Source: JANMEX01 sp031422915 (lineage in GTDB: Bacteria > Pseudomonadota > Alphaproteobacteria > Rhizobiales > Rhizobiaceae). Taken from it: a stretch of 64,000 nucleotides of DNA. Under the pieces are notes generated by a model that was not told the origin of the DNA, ran no database searches, and saw nothing but the letters and a program-made list of their open reading frames with translations. The stretch spans positions 12,688-76,687 of the forward strand of contig JANPEK010000119.1 of assembly GCA_031422915.1 (NCBI GenBank), given 5' to 3'. Positions 25,826 through 35,426 of this stretch are shown here, piece after piece. Positions within the stretch are counted from its first letter, which is position 1; each line of letters begins with the position of its first letter. The position numbers and the translations under genes were made by a program.

Positions 25826-28558
25826 ATGAGTTTGCAAACCGGGTTTCGTGGACAGGAAGCATACGATGCTGAAGGGGCAGTTCCTTCAGCTACGCCTTTT
25901 CGCGCCACGCCGATGATGGAACAATACATCGAGATCAAGGCGTCAAACCCTGACTCGCTGCTCTTTTATCGGATGGGTGACTTCTATGAGTTGTTCTTCG
26001 ATGATGCCATCGAAGCCTCGCGCGCCCTTGGCATCGCGCTGACCAAGCGCGGCAAGCATCTTGGCGAAGACATTCCCATGTGCGGAGTGCCAGTGCACGC
26101 GGCAGATGATTACCTGCAGAAACTGATCGGTCTGGGCTACCGCGTCGCTGTCTGCGAACAGGTGGAAGACCCGGCAGAAGCCAGAAAGCGTGGTGCAAAA
26201 TCTGTCGTCAAGCGAGATGTCGTGCGTCTGGTTACACCCGGCACCATAACCGAGGAAAAGCTGCTTGCGCCAGGCGAAGCCAATTATCTCATGACGCTGG
26301 CTCGTCTAAAGGGCGAGAAAAACGCTCTGGCGCTGGCATGGATTGACATTTCCACCGGCAGTTTTCGTGTCTCGCCGACGGAAAGCGCGCGGCTGGTCCC
26401 GGATGTGCTGCGCATTGATCCACGCGAGCTTATCGTGTCGGACAGCCTGTTTCACGATCCGGACTTGCGCCCCGCCTTCGATCTTCTGGGCAGGATCGTC
26501 CGTGCGGAACCGTCTTCGCTGTTCGACAGCGCAAGCGCTGAAGCGCGCCTGCTGCGGTTCTACAATATTGCTGCGCTCGACGCGTTCGGCACGTTCTCCC
26601 GCGCTGAACTTGCGGCGGCATCTGCTGCCATCGCCTATGTCGAAAAAACCCAGATCGGCAGCCGCCCGCCGCTGGCCAAGCCCGAGCGCGAGGAAAACGC
26701 CTCAACACTGTTCATCGACCCCGCCACGAGAGCCAATCTTGAATTGACCAAAACACTGTCTGGCGAACGGCAGGGCAGCCTTCTCAAGGCCATTGACCGG
26801 ACCGTGACTGGTTCTGGAGTACGCCTTTTGGCAGAGCGCCTCATGTCGCCGCTGACCAGCGTTGACGCCATTGATACCCGTCTGGACACCGTCAGCTTTC
26901 TGATGGCCAATGACCGTCTCGCGGAGGGCCTGCGTCACCATTTGCGCCACGCACCGGACATGCCACGCGCTCTGTCACGCATTGCGTTGGACCGGGGCGG
27001 ACCGCGTGATCTCGACATGATCCGCCGCGGCATTCAAGCGGGTCAGGAAAACGCCGTTCTGCTGAAGACAATTCCGTTGCCCGAGGAACTGCGTGGCGCA
27101 TTGACGGCTCTGGATGCTTTGCCGGTCAAACTGGCCAATGATCTGGCAGGAGCGCTCGCCGAAGAGTTGCCGCTAATGAAGCGAGATGGCGGATTCGTGC
27201 GCAGGGGGTATGACGGTGAGCTCGATTCTCTGCGCGACCTGCGTGACCGGTCGCGCAAAGTGATTGCCACTATGGAAAGCGCCTATCAGGATGAAACCGG
27301 CATCCGCTCGCTGAAAATCCGCCACAACAACATTCTGGGCTACTACATCGAAGTCACGGCGAACCATGCTGCAACGATGAACGGCACGACTGAAGCCAAG
27401 GCTCGCTTCATCCATCGCCAATCCATGGCCAATGCCATGCGCTTCACAACAACAGAACTGGCTGAAATCGAAGAAAAGATCGCCTCGGCCGCCGACAAAG
27501 CGCTGGTGATTGAGCTCGGCGTCTACGAAGCGCTTGCCGCCGCCTGTGTGGAAGGCGCCAACGCTATCCGCGAGGCATCATCGGCATTGGCGGTGATCGA
27601 TGTCAGCCAAGGCTTTGCGTTGCTGGCCGAAAGCGAGGGCTACTGCCGTCCAATTGTAGAAGATTCAACCGCTTTCGAGATCGTGCAAGGCCGCCACCCG
27701 GTCGTCGAGCAGGCCTTGCGCCGCGCCGCTGCCCAACCGTTTGTTCCCAACGATTGCAAATTGTCGTCAGAATCGGATGCCACCGAAGGCGCAATCTGGC
27801 TGCTGACAGGCCCGAACATGGGCGGCAAATCGACTTTCCTGCGCCAGAATGCCTTGATCGCAATACTGGCGCAAACCGGTTCGTTCGTGCCGGCAGGCTC
27901 AGCGACCATCGGCATCATCGACCGTTTGTTCTCGCGGGTTGGCGCGTCTGATGATCTCGCCCGTGGCCGCTCGACATTCATGGTCGAAATGGTCGAAACC
28001 GCCGTCATTCTCAATCAGGCGGGGCCCCGTTCACTTGTCATCCTGGATGAGATCGGCCGCGGCACGGCAACCTTCGACGGCCTGTCGATTGCGTGGGCAT
28101 CAGTCGAACATCTGCACGAAGTCAATCGTTGCCGCTCGCTGTTTGCCACCCACTTTCACGAGTTGACCGCACTTGCGGCCCGCCTGCCGCGCATGGCTAA
28201 CGTCACCATGCGGGTCAAGGAATGGGACGGCGATGTGGTGTTCCTGCATGAGGTCGCCAAAGGCTCTGCCGACCGGTCTTACGGTGTGCAAGTCGCGCGT
28301 CTGGCCGGTTTGCCGGAGGCTGTGGTTGAGCGCGCCAAAGCGGTGCTGCATCAGCTTGAGGCCAGCGAGACAGCGGGCAAGGCCGAAAAGCTGATCGACG
28401 ATCTGCCGCTATTCTCCGTCAGTGTGCGTCAGGAGCCGCCAAAGAAGGCGAAAGACAATCCCGCGCTCACCGAGCTTGCAAAAGTCAATCCGGATGAATT
28501 GACACCACGCGAGGCGCTTGAGGCCCTGTACCGGCTGAAAGCGCTTGCCGGAAAGTAA
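25826..28558 (+). CDS. mutS: DNA mismatch repair ATPase MutS
   Basis: This 910-residue mismatch-recognition protein contains the mismatch-binding loop MGDFYELF near residue 52, connector and lever domains, and the ATPase domain with Walker A LTGPNMGGKSTFLRQ. The DEIGRGTATFDGLS motif and the ATHFHELTALA switch follow, and a C-terminal helix-turn-helix/tetramer region ends the protein. MutS binds mispairs and recruits MutL. It is the first gene of a mutS-glnD-murJ-trpS series conserved in Rhizobiales. The ATG follows GCGCAGGAAT. Confidence 0.97.
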   Translation: MSLQTGFRGQEAYDAEGAVPSATPFRATPMMEQYIEIKASNPDSLLFYRMGDFYELFFDDAIEASRALGIALTKRGKHLGEDIPMCGVPVHAADDYLQKLIGLGYRVAVCEQVEDPAEARKRGAKSVVKRDVVRLVTPGTITEEKLLAPGEANYLMTLARLKGEKNALALAWIDISTGSFRVSPTESARLVPDVLRIDPRELIVSDSLFHDPDLRPAFDLLGRIVRAEPSSLFDSASAEARLLRFYNIAALDAFGTFSRAELAAASAAIAYVEKTQIGSRPPLAKPEREENASTLFIDPATRANLELTKTLSGERQGSLLKAIDRTVTGSGVRLLAERLMSPLTSVDAIDTRLDTVSFLMANDRLAEGLRHHLRHAPDMPRALSRIALDRGGPRDLDMIRRGIQAGQENAVLLKTIPLPEELRGALTALDALPVKLANDLAGALAEELPLMKRDGGFVRRGYDGELDSLRDLRDRSRKVIATMESAYQDETGIRSLKIRHNNILGYYIEVTANHAATMNGTTEAKARFIHRQSMANAMRFTTTELAEIEEKIASAADKALVIELGVYEALAAACVEGANAIREASSALAVIDVSQGFALLAESEGYCRPIVEDSTAFEIVQGRHPVVEQALRRAAAQPFVPNDCKLSSESDATEGAIWLLTGPNMGGKSTFLRQNALIAILAQTGSFVPAGSATIGIIDRLFSRVGASDDLARGRSTFMVEMVETAVILNQAGPRSLVILDEIGRGTATFDGLSIAWASVEHLHEVNRCRSLFATHFHELTALAARLPRMANVTMRVKEWDGDVVFLHEVAKGSADRSYGVQVARLAGLPEAVVERAKAVLHQLEASETAGKAEKLIDDLPLFSVSVRQEPPKKAKDNPALTELAKVNPDELTPREALEALYRLKALAGK

Positions 28559-28640
28559 CGGCGCAAACCCATCTCACGTATATCGCAGCCGCGCAAAACC
28601 CGTTATACAGCGCGCGATTTGGCGCGGATTGACCATCAGA

Positions 28641-31415
28641 ATGCAGCATGCCCTAAAGCTTGGCAGGATCATCAACGACGAAGCGCTTGATGCGTCATTC
28701 GATCAGTTGGCAGCCAAAATTCAATCCGGGATGTCGAAAGACACGCTTCGCCAGCAAGTCATCGAAATCCTCAAAACCGGGCTGATCGAGGGTCGTCGCA
28801 ACGCTGAAACCTTGCTGCGCGAAGATGGCAGCGGCGTAACTTGCGCGATGCGCCTGTCAGGTCTGATGGACGTAATCATCAGCGCCCTGTTCCGCTTTGC
28901 CTTGGCTCACGCCTATCCATCAAACAATGCCGCAACAGCAGAGCGGATTGCCGTGGTTGCAGTGGGCGGCTACGGCAGGGGCACGTTGGCGCCCGGGTCT
29001 GACATCGACCTCTTGTTTCTGCTCCCTGCAAAGCAGAGCCTAAGGACCGGGCAGGTTGTTGAGTTCATCCTCTATACGCTCTGGGATTTGGGCTTGAAAG
29101 TCGGCCACGCAACACGCGGCCTCGATGACTCAATCCGTATGGCCAAGTCTGATATAACCGTGCGCACCGCCATACTCGAAGCACGCCTGATCCTCGGCGA
29201 TGCGCAGGCTTTCGACACGTTGATGAAGCGGTTTGACCAGGAAGTTGTGCGGGGCACCGGCACTGAATTCATTCATGCAAAGCTTGTCGAACGCGACCAA
29301 CGTCACGCACGCCAAGGCGAATCCCGCTATCTGGTTGAACCCAACATCAAGGAAAGCAAGGGAGGTCTGCGCGACCTGCAAACATTGTTCTGGATTTCAA
29401 AATACTACTATCGCGTCCAGACAGGTCAGGAGTTGGTCGCCAAAGGCGTCTTCCAGCAAGACGAATATGTCCGTTTCAAGAAGGCCGAAGATTTCCTCTG
29501 GGCCGTGCGATGCCATATGCACTTCCACACCGGTAAAGCTGAGGAGCGCCTCTCATTCGACATCCAGCGCGAGATAGCCTTGCGCCTTGGCTATCGCGAA
29601 ACTCCAGGCATGTCCGGCGTTGAGCGCTTTATGAAGCACTATTTTCTGGTCGCCAAGGACGTCGGCGACTTGACCCGCATTCTTTGCTCGGCTCTCGAAG
29701 AGGTGCAGGCGAAAGATGTGCCAGGGCTGAACCGGATATTCTCCGCGTTCGCGCGTCGCCGCAAGAAAATCTCGGGCTATCCTGACTTCATCATCGAGCA
29801 TCGCCGCATCAATATCGCCGATGATCAGGCCTTCATCCGCGACCCGGTCAATCTCATCCGGCTGTTCCACCTCGTGGACCGGCTCGGGCTCGAGTTCCAC
29901 CCGGATGCGATGCGCGCAGTCACCCGTTCGCTCCGCCTGATCGGCCCGGAGTTGCGGCATGACCCGGAAGCCAACCGGCTGTTTGTCGAAATCATGTCGT
30001 CAGAAAACAATCCCGAGCTGGCACTGCGACGCATGAACGAAGCGGGAGTGCTCGGCCGCTTTGTGCCCGATTTCGGCAAGATCGTCGCCATGATGCAGTT
30101 CAACATGTATCACCACTATACCGTGGACGAGCATCTTCTGCGCTGCATCGGCGTGTTGTCCGGCATTGAAAAGGGCACCATCGCCAAAGACCATCCGCTT
30201 GCTGCAACACTGATGCCCTCGCTCAAAACCGAGCGCAAACTGCTTTACATTGCGCTGTTCATTCATGACATCGCCAAAGGCCAGCCAAAAGACCATTCGA
30301 TGGCCGGTGCAGCAATCGCCCGCAGGGTCGGCCCCCGCTTCGGCTTGACCGTTGGCGAAACCGAGACCGTCGCCTGGCTTGTCGAAGAACATTTGACAAT
30401 GAGCATGGTCGCCCAATCTCGTGATCTCAATGACCGCAAGACAATCCTCGATTTTGCCGAAAAGGTGCAAACACTGGACCGGCTTAAAATGCTGCTGGTT
30501 CTGACAGTGTGCGATATCCGCGCCGTCGGCCCGGGCGTCTGGAATGGCTGGAAGGGCCAGCTTTTGCGCACGCTGTTTTATGAAACCGAATTGTTCCTCA
30601 CCGGCGGCTTCTCCGAATTACCGCGCAAGGAACGGACTGATCACGCGCGCAAAACACTCGAAAACGCGCTGACGAATTGGAGCGAAATTGAACGCTCGAA
30701 ACTCGCCGCGCTGCATTACCAAAACTATCTTTTGACTGTTTCCCTTGACGATCAGGTTCGCCACGCCGATTTCATCCGCCGCGCCAGCAAATCCGGTCGC
30801 AGGCTTGATACGATGGTCAAAACACACACGTTTGAAGCCGTCACAGAAATCACAGTGCTCGCCCCGGACCACCCGCGTCTTCTGTCAATCATTGCCGGTG
30901 CCTGTGCTGCCGCAGGTGCCAACATCGTCGATGCCCAGATTTTCACCACCATGGATGGCCGCGCACTCGATACGATCCTGATCTCGCGCGAGTTCAATCT
31001 CGATACCGATGAAACCCGCCGCGCCACGTCTGTCGGACGCATGATCGAAGACGTTCTGTCAGGGAAAACGCGACTGCCCGACGTGTTGGCAAAACGCGCA
31101 AGACCGCGCCGCACAGCCCAGACGTTTCGAATTGAACCCAGGGTGGATGTCAACAACACACTGTCCAACAAGTTCACGGTGATCGAAATCGAAGGCCTTG
31201 ACCGCCCGGGCCTGTTGTCGGAAATCACGGCGGCGATCTCTGGCCTCAATCTCGATATTGCCTCTGCCCATGTTACGACGTTTGGCGAAAAGGTGATCGA
31301 CGCTTTTTACGTCACCGATCTCACGGGTGCCAAGATCACATCGCAGAGCAGGGTCAACGCTATCATCAAGAAATTGATGACATTATTACCGCAATCGCAA
31401 AGTGTAGCCGCATGA
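28641..31415 (+). CDS. glnD: Bifunctional PII uridylyltransferase/uridylyl-removing enzyme GlnD
   Basis: This 924-residue nitrogen sensor uridylylates or deuridylylates PII proteins in response to glutamine. Domains in order: a nucleotidyltransferase with GGYGRGTLAPGSDIDLLFLL (about residues 105-130), a helical linker, an HD domain with FIHDIAKGQPKDHS (metal site for UMP removal), and two C-terminal ACT domains (ITVLAPDHPRLLSIIAG and IEIEGLDRPGLLSEITAAIS) that bind glutamine. The ATG at 28641 (MQHALKLG) is preferred; the open frame extends to a TTG at 28545 inside mutS, which is unlikely. Confidence 0.96.
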   Translation: MQHALKLGRIINDEALDASFDQLAAKIQSGMSKDTLRQQVIEILKTGLIEGRRNAETLLREDGSGVTCAMRLSGLMDVIISALFRFALAHAYPSNNAATAERIAVVAVGGYGRGTLAPGSDIDLLFLLPAKQSLRTGQVVEFILYTLWDLGLKVGHATRGLDDSIRMAKSDITVRTAILEARLILGDAQAFDTLMKRFDQEVVRGTGTEFIHAKLVERDQRHARQGESRYLVEPNIKESKGGLRDLQTLFWISKYYYRVQTGQELVAKGVFQQDEYVRFKKAEDFLWAVRCHMHFHTGKAEERLSFDIQREIALRLGYRETPGMSGVERFMKHYFLVAKDVGDLTRILCSALEEVQAKDVPGLNRIFSAFARRRKKISGYPDFIIEHRRINIADDQAFIRDPVNLIRLFHLVDRLGLEFHPDAMRAVTRSLRLIGPELRHDPEANRLFVEIMSSENNPELALRRMNEAGVLGRFVPDFGKIVAMMQFNMYHHYTVDEHLLRCIGVLSGIEKGTIAKDHPLAATLMPSLKTERKLLYIALFIHDIAKGQPKDHSMAGAAIARRVGPRFGLTVGETETVAWLVEEHLTMSMVAQSRDLNDRKTILDFAEKVQTLDRLKMLLVLTVCDIRAVGPGVWNGWKGQLLRTLFYETELFLTGGFSELPRKERTDHARKTLENALTNWSEIERSKLAALHYQNYLLTVSLDDQVRHADFIRRASKSGRRLDTMVKTHTFEAVTEITVLAPDHPRLLSIIAGACAAAGANIVDAQIFTTMDGRALDTILISREFNLDTDETRRATSVGRMIEDVLSGKTRLPDVLAKRARPRRTAQTFRIEPRVDVNNTLSNKFTVIEIEGLDRPGLLSEITAAISGLNLDIASAHVTTFGEKVIDAFYVTDLTGAKITSQSRVNAIIKKLMTLLPQSQSVAA

Positions 31416-31431
31416 TGAACGCAGATCCCTC

Positions 31432-33036
31432 ATGAGTCTGGTCCGGAAATTTGCAACGGTTGGCGGCTCAACGTTGATCAGCCGGTTCTTTGGCTTCGCC
31501 CGTGAAACATTGATGGCGACGGCGCTCGGCACCGGGCCGATGGCGGATGCATTCTATGCCGCATTCCGCTTCCCCAACCTCTTCCGCCGCCTGTTTGCCG
31601 AAGGCGCGTTCAACGCAGCATTTGTGCCGCTTTTCGCTCGCGAAATCGAAGAAGGTGGCAATGATGCAGCGAAACGATTTTCGGAAGAAGTGTTCGGCGT
31701 CCTTTTTACTGTCCTGATGTTGATCACAATCGCGATGGAACTGGCAATGCCACTGATCGTTCGTACGATCATTGCGCCGGGCTTTGATACGGCCAGCGAC
31801 AAGTACGACGTCACGGTGCGGCTGGCGGTCATCATGTTCCCATACCTGATGTGCATGTCGCTCACCGCCATGTTGTCGGGAATGCTGAACTCGCTGCACC
31901 ACTTTTTCGCAGCAGCCATCGCGCCAGTGTTCCTGAATGCCACCATGATCAGCGCCTTGGCGTGGTCAATATGGTATTCGGCGGCACCCGAAGTGACGGC
32001 AGAATACTTGTCGTGGGCGGTGCTGGTGGCAGGCATTTTGCAAATGGCCGTTCTCTACGCGGGCGTGCGCCATGCGGGCATGTCAATAGGCTTCAGGCGT
32101 CCGCGCCTGACACCAAAAGTCAAGCGGCTGCTGGTCTTGGCAGTTCCCGCAGCTGTTACTGGCGGCATCACACAGATCAACCAGTTGGTTGGCCAAATGA
32201 TCGCCTCTACCAAGGACGGAGCCATTGCCTCGCTGCAATTTGCCGACCGGATTTATCAGCTGCCGCTTGGTGTTGTCGGCATAGCCATCGGCGTAGTGCT
32301 GCTGCCCGAGTTGTCGCGGGCGCTGCGCAGTGGCAGAGACGCCGAGGCCGCAAACATCCAGAACCGCTCAATGGAATTCGGCCTGTTCCTGACGTTGCCC
32401 GCCGCAGCAGCGATCTGGGTTTTGTCTGATGAAATGATCCGCGTTGTCTATGAGCATGGTGCCTTCACATCTGCCATGACATCCAACGTTGCCTCAACGT
32501 TGGCGATCTATGGGCTGGGCTTGCCGGGTTTCGTGATGATCAAGGCGCTCAATCCGGGCTTTTTCGCCCGCGAAGACACCAAAACTCCGATGCGCTTTAC
32601 CGGCATTGCGGTCGCTATCAACTGCGCGTTGGCTCTCAGCCTGTTTCCGTTCTTCACAGAGCGCGGCATCGCCACGGCAGAGGTTGTGTCCGGCTGGGTG
32701 ACTGTGACGTTGCTGTTCACGACGCTCTTGAGGCGCGGCCATTGGCATTGGGAGAACGCTTTCGGCTGGCGGATCGTCCGACTGGTGATCGCAGCCACAG
32801 TCATGGCCGCCGTTGTCAACTACGCGTCAAAGCATGCCTCCCCTTGGCTTCAGCCAAATTCCTCCATCTGGGATCAGGTGACAGCGCTTTTCGGCCTGAT
32901 TTTCCTATCCATGCTGGTCTATTTCACCACCGCCTTTGCCATAGGCGGCGCCAGCCTTCGAATGATAACCGGCAATCTGAAGCGCAAACCCGGTTCTTCG
33001 GCTGAAGCGCCACCACCCCCGGATGGGCTTGAATGA
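31432..33036 (+). CDS. murJ: Lipid II flippase MurJ
   Basis: This 534-residue polytopic membrane protein of the MOP superfamily, with about 14 helices, flips lipid II for peptidoglycan synthesis. The N-terminus (KFATVGGSTLISRFFGFARETLMA) and the motif FPNLFRRLFAEGAFNAAFVP are diagnostic. GVVGIAIGVVLLPELSR and PGFFAREDTKTP are further conserved stretches. It starts 16 bases after glnD, an adjacency seen across Rhizobiales, and is followed by trpS. Confidence 0.96.
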   Translation: MSLVRKFATVGGSTLISRFFGFARETLMATALGTGPMADAFYAAFRFPNLFRRLFAEGAFNAAFVPLFAREIEEGGNDAAKRFSEEVFGVLFTVLMLITIAMELAMPLIVRTIIAPGFDTASDKYDVTVRLAVIMFPYLMCMSLTAMLSGMLNSLHHFFAAAIAPVFLNATMISALAWSIWYSAAPEVTAEYLSWAVLVAGILQMAVLYAGVRHAGMSIGFRRPRLTPKVKRLLVLAVPAAVTGGITQINQLVGQMIASTKDGAIASLQFADRIYQLPLGVVGIAIGVVLLPELSRALRSGRDAEAANIQNRSMEFGLFLTLPAAAAIWVLSDEMIRVVYEHGAFTSAMTSNVASTLAIYGLGLPGFVMIKALNPGFFAREDTKTPMRFTGIAVAINCALALSLFPFFTERGIATAEVVSGWVTVTLLFTTLLRRGHWHWENAFGWRIVRLVIAATVMAAVVNYASKHASPWLQPNSSIWDQVTALFGLIFLSMLVYFTTAFAIGGASLRMITGNLKRKPGSSAEAPPPPDGLE

Positions 33037-33099
33037 ACGGCCCAGGTCGTCCATAAGCCCCGCTCTATTTCCAGCCCTCCACCAGCTGACGGAAAAGTC

Positions 33100-34176
33100 A
33101 TGACACAGTTCACGCCCCTCGTTTTCTCCGGCGTCCAGCCGACCGGCAACCTTCATCTTGGCAATTATCTCGGCGCGATCCGCAAATTCGTTGCCCTGCA
33201 GCAAAGTCACAATTGCATTTATTGCGTGGTGGACCTGCACGCGATTACCCAATCTGCCGACGTTTGGGGTGGCCCCGCCGGCCTTGCCCGGTCAACGCGT
33301 GAAGTCACCGCAGCTTTTCTCGCTGCCGGCATCGACCCGGGCAAGCACATCGTCTTCAACCAGAGTCGCGTGCCGCAGCACGCCGAACTTGCGTGGATTT
33401 TCAATTGCGTCGCCCGCATGGGCTGGCTGAGCCGCATGACCCAGTTCAAGGAAAAGGCAGGAAAGGACCGCGAGAACGCCTCCGTTGGCCTCTTCGCCTA
33501 TCCGGCACTCATGGCAGCAGATATCTTGGTCTATCGCGGCACCCATGTGCCGGTCGGTGACGACCAAAAGCAGCATCTTGAGCTCGCGCGCGACATTGCC
33601 CAGAAATTCAACAATGATTTCTCGGACCGCATTGCCGAGCTTGGTCTCGGCGTGCCCATGGCGGTTGGAGACAACACGCTCAGCGGCTACTTCCCGCTGA
33701 CCGAACCCATCATCGAAGGCCCGGCGACACGCGTCATGAGCCTGCGCGACGGCCAGAAGAAAATGTCAAAATCTGACCCGTCAGATCTGTCCCGCATCAA
33801 CCTGACGGACGATGCGGACACCATTTCCAAAAAAATCCGCAAAGCCAAAACCGACATTGAGCCCTTGCCTTCGGACGAAGACGGTCTTGCCTCACGCCCG
33901 GAAGCCGACAACCTTGTTGGCATCTATGCTGCCTTGGCCGATATCAGCCGCGAACAGGTCATCCGCGACTTCGGCGGCCAGCAGTTTTCGCAATTCAAAC
34001 CGGCACTCGCCGATCTTGCTGTCGACAAGCTTGCCCCGATCGCCGCAGAAATGCGTCGCCTGATCGCCGATCCCGGCCACATCGACGCGGTGCTTAAAGA
34101 CGGCGGCGAGCGTGCTGGCGTGATTGCGGAAAGCACAATGCGCGATGTGCGTGACATCCTTGGCATGCTCCGCTAA
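33100..34176 (+). CDS. trpS: Tryptophanyl-tRNA synthetase
   Basis: This 358-residue class I aminoacyl-tRNA synthetase charges tRNA-Trp. The HIGH-equivalent motif is GNLHLGNYLGA near residue 15, the KMSKS motif is KKMSKSD near 225, and YPALMAADILVYRGTHVPVG with DQKQHLELARDIA forms the tryptophan/AMP pocket. The length is normal for bacterial TrpRS. It follows murJ and precedes the universal stress protein gene. Confidence 0.97.
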   Translation: MTQFTPLVFSGVQPTGNLHLGNYLGAIRKFVALQQSHNCIYCVVDLHAITQSADVWGGPAGLARSTREVTAAFLAAGIDPGKHIVFNQSRVPQHAELAWIFNCVARMGWLSRMTQFKEKAGKDRENASVGLFAYPALMAADILVYRGTHVPVGDDQKQHLELARDIAQKFNNDFSDRIAELGLGVPMAVGDNTLSGYFPLTEPIIEGPATRVMSLRDGQKKMSKSDPSDLSRINLTDDADTISKKIRKAKTDIEPLPSDEDGLASRPEADNLVGIYAALADISREQVIRDFGGQQFSQFKPALADLAVDKLAPIAAEMRRLIADPGHIDAVLKDGGERAGVIAESTMRDVRDILGMLR

Positions 34177-34229
34177 CTCGAATTTGCAGGCATCTTGCCC
34201 GCGTTCGATTTGAATGGCAGATTGATTGA

Positions 34230-34721
34230 ATGGTCTCAAAACGTCTCAGCCGCGAATCCGGGCATCGCCGCAAGTTTCTTGCTGTCATTGACGAAACGCC
34301 GGAGTGCGAAAGGGCAGTGGCCTACGCTTCGCGCCGCGTCAAATCCACTGGCGGCACACTTGTATTCCTTTTCGTCATCGAGTCTGGAGACTTCCAGCAA
34401 TTCATGGGTGTCGAAAAGATCATGCGTGCCGAAGCCATGCAGCGGGCAGAAACAATTATCAGCAAACACACCCAAAAAATGCGCGATCTTTACGAAATCG
34501 AACCGGAAATCGTGATCCGCGAAGGCACTGTGACCGACGAAATTCACAAGCTGATCGAATCGGACCAGGACATTGCCATTCTGGTTCTTGGTGCTGGCGG
34601 CTCCAAAGAGGGGCCCGGACCGCTGGTACAGGCCGTCGCCGGGCGCGGCGCAGCGTTCCCGATACCGGTCACCATCGTCCCGCACACATTGAGCGACGAA
34701 GACATCGAATCCGTGGCTTGA
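34230..34721 (+). CDS. Universal stress protein (UspA family)
   Basis: This 163-residue single Usp domain has the N-terminal strand KFLAVIDETPECERAVAYAS and a strand-helix pattern ending with the loop LVLGAGGSKEGPGPLVQAVA. The G-2x-G-9x-G nucleotide loop is approximated by GAGGSKEGPGPLVQ, so ATP binding is possible but not certain. The final strand IPVTIVPH completes the Rossmann-like fold. This gene between trpS and the nifU-like gene is usual for Rhizobiales. Its physiological role is unknown. Confidence 0.88.
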   Translation: MVSKRLSRESGHRRKFLAVIDETPECERAVAYASRRVKSTGGTLVFLFVIESGDFQQFMGVEKIMRAEAMQRAETIISKHTQKMRDLYEIEPEIVIREGTVTDEIHKLIESDQDIAILVLGAGGSKEGPGPLVQAVAGRGAAFPIPVTIVPHTLSDEDIESVA

Positions 34722-34790
34722 AGCGACAGGCCGATAGGTCTATTTAAGGAGCATTCCAAACTGACCGCCTCGAACGGCAGGAGAGATTTA

Positions 34791-35357
34791 ATGTTCATCC
34801 AAACCGAAGCCACGCCCAACCCGGCGACGTTGAAGTTCCTTCCGGGCAAAATCGTCATTCCGGAAGGCACCGAAGACTTCCCCAACGCCGAAAATGCCGC
34901 CGAGCGCTCGCCGCTTGCTGCCCGCCTTTTCGAAATTCCCGGCGTCTCCGGCGTCTTCTTCGGCCATGATTTTGTCACCGTCACCAAAGATGGCCCCGAA
35001 TGGCAACATCTGAAGCCGGCTGTACTTGGCACAATCATGGAGCATTTCATGGCCGGGCAACCGGTCATGGCCGCCAGCGCCGTTGCCTCGCTTGGCAACA
35101 CGGATGGCGAGTTCTTCGACGAGTCCGACAAGGAAATCGTCCTGACAATCAAGGAATTGCTCGAAAGCCGCGTCCGACCCGCCGTGGCGCAGGATGGCGG
35201 AGACATCACCTTCAAGGGCTTCAAGGAAGGCACGGTCTTCCTGTCCATGAAGGGCGCGTGCGCCGGATGTCCGTCCTCGACCGCCACCTTGAAGCATGGC
35301 ATCCAGAACCTCCTGCGCCATTTTGTGCCCGAAGTGCAGCAGGTGGAAGCCGTCTGA
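34791..35357 (+). CDS. NifU-family Fe-S cluster scaffold/carrier (NfuA-like)
   Basis: This 188-residue protein has an N-terminal Nfu domain (MFIQTEATPNPATLKFLPGK, VFFGHDFVTVTK) and a C-terminal NifU domain with the cluster-binding motif GACAGCPSS (two cysteines spaced CxxC) after RPAVAQDGGDITFKGF. Such proteins carry 4Fe-4S clusters to target enzymes. A good ribosome site (CAGGAGAG) precedes the ATG. It ends the plus-strand housekeeping run and is followed by a strong terminator facing the flagellin gene. Confidence 0.93.
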   Translation: MFIQTEATPNPATLKFLPGKIVIPEGTEDFPNAENAAERSPLAARLFEIPGVSGVFFGHDFVTVTKDGPEWQHLKPAVLGTIMEHFMAGQPVMAASAVASLGNTDGEFFDESDKEIVLTIKELLESRVRPAVAQDGGDITFKGFKEGTVFLSMKGACAGCPSSTATLKHGIQNLLRHFVPEVQQVEAV

Positions 35358-35379
35358 CGCCAATGCCGAGATAGGAAAA

Positions 35380-35408
35380 AAAGAGGCCGGGAAATTCCCG
35401 GCCTCTTT
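35380..35408. terminator. Bidirectional terminator between nifU-like gene and flagellin
   Basis: A perfect palindrome, with arms AAAGAGGCCGGGAA and TTCCCGGCCTCTTT around one central base, has an A-run to its left (35376-35382) and a T-run to its right (35406-35409). It can terminate transcription from the plus-strand nifU-like gene and the minus-strand flagellin gene, which converge here. Confidence 0.9.
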
Positions 35409-35426
35409 TATTTCAACCGCTCAAGA